Of a stretch of 64,000 nt of DNA, positions 60,170 to 64,000 are shown one piece after another. Both the position numbers and the translations under genes were made by a program. The notes under the pieces were generated by a model, which searched no databases, was not told the DNA's origin, and worked only from the letters and a program-made list of their open reading frames with translations. The stretch is from an uncultured Actinomycetes bacterium (GTDB lineage Bacteria; Actinomycetota; Coriobacteriia; Coriobacteriales; Atopobiaceae). Position 1 is the first letter of the stretch; each line of letters starts with the position of its first letter. The stretch is taken from positions 1 through 64,000 of the forward strand of contig OMWE01000004.1 of the NCBI GenBank assembly GCA_900314685.1, read 5' to 3'.

Positions 60170-60359
60170 GATCCAGACAGCCCAGGGCAGCCCGTAGGGG
60201 TTGCAAACATCTTGCGAAGCAGATCCGCCGAGGGGCACTTGCGGGAGCGAGGACTGTCTGAGGCCGTAAGGCCGAGTTCCGCAGCTGCAAGCGCCTCTCG
60301 GCGGATCGGGTGCGGAGCGTGTTTGCAACCCCTACGGGCCGCCCTGGGCTGTCCGGGTC
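60170..60359. repeat. Long hairpin element E2 between convergent ATPase and deoB genes
   Basis: Two arms of about 76 bases (60170-60249 and 60280-60359) are inverted copies with about 60 identical positions, including CCCGTAGGGGTTGCAAACA and GATCCGCCGAG. The apex (60253-60278) on the minus strand reads AACTCGGCC, TTAC, GGCCTCAGACAGT, the same as in elements at 18094 and 42238. CTTGC and GCAAG flank the apex at the same distances as in the 18094 copy. It ends 13 bases before the deoB stop. Confidence 0.88.
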
Positions 60360-60372
60360 AACGGTACAGCTA

Positions 60373-61551
60373 TCAGACGAAGATCTCGTCGGCGACGCTG
60401 GTGCCGGAGAGCTTATCGTGCGCGACGCCCAGATAGTCGCAGACCGTGGCAGCCACGGTGCCGAAGCCGTCGCGGGTGCCGAGGTCGACGCCGGGACGGA
60501 CGTGCTTGCCGTAGACCAGCATGGGCGTGTACTCGCGGGTGTGGTCGGTCGTCTTGGTGTAGCTGGGGTCGCAGCCGTGGTCGGCGGTGACGATGAGGAT
60601 GTCGTCGTCGCGCATGTGCGGCAGGAAGTAGGCGAGCGAGGCGTCGTATTCGCTGATGGCACGGGCATAGCCGGGGATGTCGCGGCGGTGGCCATAGATC
60701 ATGTCGGTGTCGACGAGGTTCACGAAGCACAGGCCGTCGAAGTCGCGCGTGAGCAGGGCGCGTGTGAAGGCGATGCCGTTGGTGTTGCCCGTGGTCTTGA
60801 TGGTCTCGGTGAGACCCTTGCCCGCGAAGAGGTCGTAGATCTTGCCGACGCCGATCACGTCTTTGCCGGCGCGGGACAACACGTCGAGCATGGTATCCGC
60901 GGGCGGCTGCAGGCTGAGGTCGTGGCGGCGCGGCGTGCGGTAGAAGCTGTCGGTGTCGCGGCCCAGGAAGGGGCGGGCGATCACGCGTCCCACGCCGTAG
61001 GGCCCCTGGCACATCTCGCGCGCGATCTCGCAGTAGCGGTACAGCTCGGCGACGGGGATGTGGTCCTCGTGTGCAGCTACCTGAAAGACGCTGTCGGCCG
61101 AGGTGTAGACGATGAGCGCGTCTTCCGCGATCGCCTGCTCGCCGTAGTCGTGCAGGGCCTGGGTGCCGGAGTAGGGGAGGTTGCAGAGCACCTTGTGACC
61201 GGTCGCCTGCTCGTAGCGCTCGATGAGCTCGGCGGGGAACCCCTGGGGGAAGGTCGGCAGCGGGCGCTCGCTGATGTGGCCGGCGATCTCCCAGTGCCCG
61301 ACGGTCGAGTCCTTGCCCTGGCTGAATTCGCGCAGGCGGGCATACGCGCCGAACGGTGCCTCGACGCGCGGACCAAAGTCGATGCCGTCCAGGTTGAAGA
61401 GGCCGAGGTCGGCGAGGTGCGGGGCGTGCAGCTCGGGGCTGCCCGCGACGGCGCGCAGCGTATTGGTGCCGGCATCGCCAAAGGCCGCAGCGTCGGGAGC
61501 GGCGCCGACGCCGAAACTATCGAGTACCACGACAAAGACTCTGCGTGCCAT
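60373..61551 (-). CDS. deoB: Phosphopentomutase
   Basis: 392 residues. VVVLDSFGVGAAPDAAAFGD is the alkaline-phosphatase-superfamily metal site with the phosphorylated Ser/Thr region; GKDSTVGHWEIAG and TADHGCDPSYTKTTDHTREY (shortened to ADHGCDPSY and DHTREY) complete it. It interconverts ribose 1- and 5-phosphate in nucleoside salvage. The ATG at 61551 follows GGAGG. It is downstream of the AI-2E permease gene (13 nt gap), so the two are probably one transcript. Confidence 0.95.
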   Translation of the reverse strand: MARRVFVVVLDSFGVGAAPDAAAFGDAGTNTLRAVAGSPELHAPHLADLGLFNLDGIDFGPRVEAPFGAYARLREFSQGKDSTVGHWEIAGHISERPLPTFPQGFPAELIERYEQATGHKVLCNLPYSGTQALHDYGEQAIAEDALIVYTSADSVFQVAAHEDHIPVAELYRYCEIAREMCQGPYGVGRVIARPFLGRDTDSFYRTPRRHDLSLQPPADTMLDVLSRAGKDVIGVGKIYDLFAGKGLTETIKTTGNTNGIAFTRALLTRDFDGLCFVNLVDTDMIYGHRRDIPGYARAISEYDASLAYFLPHMRDDDILIVTADHGCDPSYTKTTDHTREYTPMLVYGKHVRPGVDLGTRDGFGTVAATVCDYLGVAHDKLSGTSVADEIFV

Positions 61552-61564
61552 GAAAGCCTCCTGG

Positions 61565-62767
61565 CTATGAATCAACCTCTTCTTCGAGGGGCGGGATGTC
61601 CCTGCGTTTGCCGATATAGTCGACGAGACGCTGGAAGAGCGTCTTGATGAGAGCGGCGACGGGGACGGCGATGAGCATGCCGACGAAGCCGCCGACCTCC
61701 CCGCCCAGCAGGAGCGCGGCGATCACGAGCAGGGGGTGCACCTCGACATTGGTGGAAAGGAGCTTGGGGTTGACGATGTTGGCATCGACGAACTGCACGA
61801 TGGCCAGGGCGATTACGCCGTAGACCAGGGTCTGCAGATCGCCCTCGAGCAGGCAGACGATGGCGGTGGAGGCAAAGGCGATGATCGGGCCCACGTAGGG
61901 AATCAGGTTGCCGATGCACGAGAGGATGCCGATGAGGAAGGAGAACTTCACGCCCGCGAGCGTCAGCACGATACCTGCGGCAAAGCACATGAAGAGCGCG
62001 TCGAGGAGCTGGCCGTGGATGTAGCCCGAGAAGGCATGGTCGGCATCATCGAGGAATTCGTGCGCCACCTGATGCACACGTGCGCCAAAGAGGCGCAGGA
62101 GGACACCGTCCCAGTAGGATGCGATATTGTCGGTGTCGAGCAGCAGGTAGATGGCAAAGATGACGGAGAAAAGCAGGCTGGAGAAAAACTCGGGGAGGTC
62201 CTTGAGGCTGACGATGACCGTCTCGCCGAAATTGTCGAGCATGTCCCCGAGGGAGTCGGTCAGGTACTGCACCGCCGTGCCGAGCTGGTCGGAGGAGACG
62301 TTGACGGCGGCAAGCCAAGTCTCGAACTCGCGATAGGCCTCCTGGAAGGCCGTGCCGAAGGTCTCGAGCAGGGTGTCGAAGTGCGTGAAGTCGAGCTGCT
62401 GCACCTCGCCGACGACGGTTGCCAGGGCGACGACCAGGGCCACCAGCAGCAAGACAACCAAGATGATGACGGTGACCACGATCGCGAGGGTGCGCGCGAT
62501 GCCGGCCTTGTCTCGGAGCGCGGGAATAGCCTGCAGGCGCCTCTGCAGGCGTGTCACCGGCGGCAGCAGAAGGTACGCGATCACGAGCCCGCCTACCAGC
62601 GGCGTGGTGACGATACCGAGCGGCGAGATGAGCCGGGCGGTGCCCGCGAGCAGCGCTGGCATGTTGCCAAAGATGGCGTAGGTGATGAGCAGCGCGATGA
62701 ACGTCAGCACCACGTAGAGGGAGATCTGCGTGTACTTGGGGTTCGAGAACTCATGGGGCTTCTTCAT
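61565..62767 (-). CDS. AI-2E family permease (YdiK/PerM-like)
   Basis: 400 residues, about eight membrane helices. A long soluble segment (about 125-205) with amphipathic helices follows the first helices, as in the AI-2E transporter family. NLIPYVGPIIAFASTAIV and VEVHPLLVIAALLLGGEVGG (shortened to HPLLVIAALLLGGEVGGF) are signature loops. Members export small molecules or act in Na+/H+ exchange; the substrate here is unknown. GGAGGTGCC precedes the ATG. The region at the start of the next divergent gene carries nrdG. Confidence 0.9.
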   Translation of the reverse strand: MKKPHEFSNPKYTQISLYVVLTFIALLITYAIFGNMPALLAGTARLISPLGIVTTPLVGGLVIAYLLLPPVTRLQRRLQAIPALRDKAGIARTLAIVVTVIILVVLLLVALVVALATVVGEVQQLDFTHFDTLLETFGTAFQEAYREFETWLAAVNVSSDQLGTAVQYLTDSLGDMLDNFGETVIVSLKDLPEFFSSLLFSVIFAIYLLLDTDNIASYWDGVLLRLFGARVHQVAHEFLDDADHAFSGYIHGQLLDALFMCFAAGIVLTLAGVKFSFLIGILSCIGNLIPYVGPIIAFASTAIVCLLEGDLQTLVYGVIALAIVQFVDANIVNPKLLSTNVEVHPLLVIAALLLGGEVGGFVGMLIAVPVAALIKTLFQRLVDYIGKRRDIPPLEEEVDS

Positions 62768-62867
62768 GGCACCTCCTATCCGTCCGTCTCATCCTATCAG
62801 ACGTCGCGGACATGCGGCGGTCCTCCACCCCCTATACTTGTGTAAATCGCAATACGAGGGGAGGGCC

Positions 62868-63437
62868 ATGAACTACTCGAACATCAAATATTGTGACATC
62901 GCGAACGGTCCCGGCGTGCGCACCACCCTCTTTGTCTCAGGCTGCCGCCGCCATTGCAAGGAATGCTTCAATCCCGAGGCGTGGCCGCTCGCGGCGGGCA
63001 TGCCCTTCACCGAGGAAGTCCAGCAGGTGATCATCGACAGCCTCGCTCCGGACTACATCTCTGGCCTCACCCTGCTGGGCGGCGAGCCCTTCGAGCCTGA
63101 GAACCAGCGGGGGCTCGTGGACTTTGTGGAGCGCGTGCGCGCGACCTACCCAACCAAGTCGCTGTGGTCGTTTTCGGGCTTCACGATCGAGGAGCTGCTG
63201 GGCCGCGAGCCGGTGCACGCCCCCTACACGATATCGCCGGTGACCGAGGTCACCGACCGCCTGCTCATGTGCCTGGATGTGCTGGTCGACGGCCCCTTTG
63301 AGATCGAGCAGAAGGACATCTCGCTGCGCTTCCACGGCTCGCGCAACCAGCGCCTGCTCGACGTGCCCCGGACACTCGCGGCCGGCGAGCCGGTCCTCTG
63401 GGAAGACGAACCCATCTTCTCGAAGCACGAGCTGTAA
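62868..63437 (+). CDS. nrdG: Anaerobic ribonucleotide reductase activating protein
   Basis: 189 residues from an ATG with GAGGGGAGGG upstream. LFVSGCRRHCKECFNPEAW holds the CX3CX2C radical-SAM motif, and LTLLGGEPFEPEN the GGEP strand. It cleaves S-adenosylmethionine to make the glycyl radical on NrdD. It is separated from nrdD by five genes. A possible NrdR half-site (TATACTTGTGT) is about 35 nt upstream. Confidence 0.95.
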   Translation: MNYSNIKYCDIANGPGVRTTLFVSGCRRHCKECFNPEAWPLAAGMPFTEEVQQVIIDSLAPDYISGLTLLGGEPFEPENQRGLVDFVERVRATYPTKSLWSFSGFTIEELLGREPVHAPYTISPVTEVTDRLLMCLDVLVDGPFEIEQKDISLRFHGSRNQRLLDVPRTLAAGEPVLWEDEPIFSKHEL

Positions 63438-63443
63438 AGCACT

Positions 63444-63470
63444 GCGGGCCCGCCGATGGGACGGGTCCGC
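63444..63470. terminator. Hairpin between nrdG and the convergent hydrolase gene
   Basis: GCGGGCCCG (63444-63452) pairs with CGGGTCCGC (63462-63470) with one mismatch. It sits 6 nt after the nrdG stop and 21 nt before the stop of the leftward gene, so it can serve both. Confidence 0.55.
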
Positions 63471-63491
63471 ATCAATCTCTATGCGCTCCCT

Positions 63492-64000
63492 CTACAGGGA
63501 CCTGCGGAAATAGGCGCACTCGTCGTCGTTCGCGCGGGCGGCGTCTGCCGAGCGCACGTCGCAGTGAAAGACATGAGGGAGCCGGTGAGCTTTGTCCCCG
63601 TAGACGTGTAGCTCAAAGGGGATCTCCTGCTCGATGAGCACCTGCGCGAGCGGGAGCGCCTGGGGCCTGAGGAAGTCGTCGTTGGCGGTCATCACAAAGG
63701 CCGGCGGAAAATCGGGCGTGACCCAATAGAGCGGCGAGGCCAGGCGCAGCTCGTCGGCGGTCGGCTCATGACCGAAGAGGTCGGCCATGAGCGAGGCGGT
63801 CAGCTCGTTGGTGTCTCCGTCGAGCGCATAGTCGCCGCAGTTGAGCGCGACGGCCGTCAGGTGGGCGCCAGCGGGTACGTCGAGTGCGAACCGCGCGGCG
63901 TAGGCGGGGTTGGTGAGGATACCCGCGTAGGTCGCGAGCAGGGTGCCGCCCGCCGAGTCGCCGACGGCAAAGACGTGCGCGGTGTCGAGGCCATACTCGT
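63492..64000 (-). CDS. Alpha/beta hydrolase (hormone-sensitive lipase-like), C-terminal part; 5' end outside window
   Basis: About 169 residues are visible. FAVGDSAGGTLLATYAG contains the nucleophile elbow G-D-S-A-G-G of the esterase/HSL family. The Asp lies in VMTANDDFLRPQ and the catalytic His in HRLPHVFH. The C terminus (DDECAYFRRSL) is short, as usual. The N-terminal oxyanion HGG motif is outside. It hydrolyses an ester in the cytoplasm; the substrate is unknown. Confidence 0.88.
   Translation of the reverse strand, partial: EYGLDTAHVFAVGDSAGGTLLATYAGILTNPAYAARFALDVPAGAHLTAVALNCGDYALDGDTNELTASLMADLFGHEPTADELRLASPLYWVTPDFPPAFVMTANDDFLRPQALPLAQVLIEQEIPFELHVYGDKAHRLPHVFHCDVRSADAARANDDECAYFRRSL

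Noticed and set aside
60170-60359. Insertion sequence ends
   Set aside because: No transposase and no clear target duplication; the element is a single hairpin. A non-autonomous element remains possible and is noted in findings.

Overview
The window is GC-rich, densely coded bacterial DNA. Its gene content suggests an anaerobic gut- or mouth-type actinomycete of the class Coriobacteriia (Collinsella/Olsenella/Atopobium relatives). Pointers are a class III (oxygen-sensitive) ribonucleotide reductase, a giant 2-hydroxyacyl-CoA-dehydratase-activase-like protein, a mannose-family PTS, an archaeal-type Pth2, an archaeal-like topoisomerase I and actinobacterial-style GTG starts. The taxonomic placement is inference from gene content and was not checked by a search. 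No tRNA, rRNA, CRISPR array or complete insertion sequence was seen.

Layout. 1-9500: tail of a GH1 glycosidase, a YdjC-type deacetylase, a YgiQ radical-SAM protein, a complete mannose-family PTS (EIIA-EIIB-EIIC-EIID) plus a small membrane protein, a MarR regulator, a HAD phosphatase and a SpoVA-like membrane protein. 9500-16400: an 83-nt tandem hairpin repeat, a TetR gene with a likely operator, the 1556-residue activase-like protein overlapping it, a strong terminator and a tyrosine phosphatase. 16400-19860: a riboflavin ECF transporter operon (S component, fused double ATPase, EcfT) read leftward under an FMN riboswitch. 20000-26500: MscS channel, histidine phosphatase, MTA/SAH nucleosidase, NhaA, DegV and an aspartate-type aminotransferase. 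26690-32440: TPR protein, STAS protein, TatA/B, TatC, topoisomerase I and a VOC-like protein in one direction. 32440-35540: iron-sulfur flavoprotein and a degenerate GGDEF-GGDEF-EAL protein. 35750-42230: tmk, DUF1287 protein, holB and ricT, then a DUF47/PiT phosphate pair. 42240-46520: long hairpin, Pth2, FKBP, MurI and a GH2 glycosidase. 46800-54400: SWIM-SNF2 helicase, L,D-transpeptidase, B3/4-domain protein, NudC and a second DegV. 54400-63440: nrdD and nrdG on the same strand, separated by about 5.8 kb that holds a membrane protein, a tyrosine phosphatase, a solitary AAA+ ATPase, phosphopentomutase and an AI-2E-type permease. The right edge cuts an alpha/beta hydrolase.

The most unusual signal is non-coding. 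Three hairpin elements (18094-18178, 42238-42418, 60170-60359) have different stems but share one apical motif: AACTCG, a short GC stem, then CTCAGACAGT. Two lie exactly between convergent genes. The third sits in frame inside the linker of the fused ECF ATPase and is translated. A second recurring pattern is short tandem repeats (17-33 nt) whose first unit contains or adjoins the stop codon of a gene; four cases were found (6981, 24648, 37091, 42914). Further tandem duplications sit in gene starts, linkers and promoters. A third family is the 83-nt hairpin array at 9571-9865.
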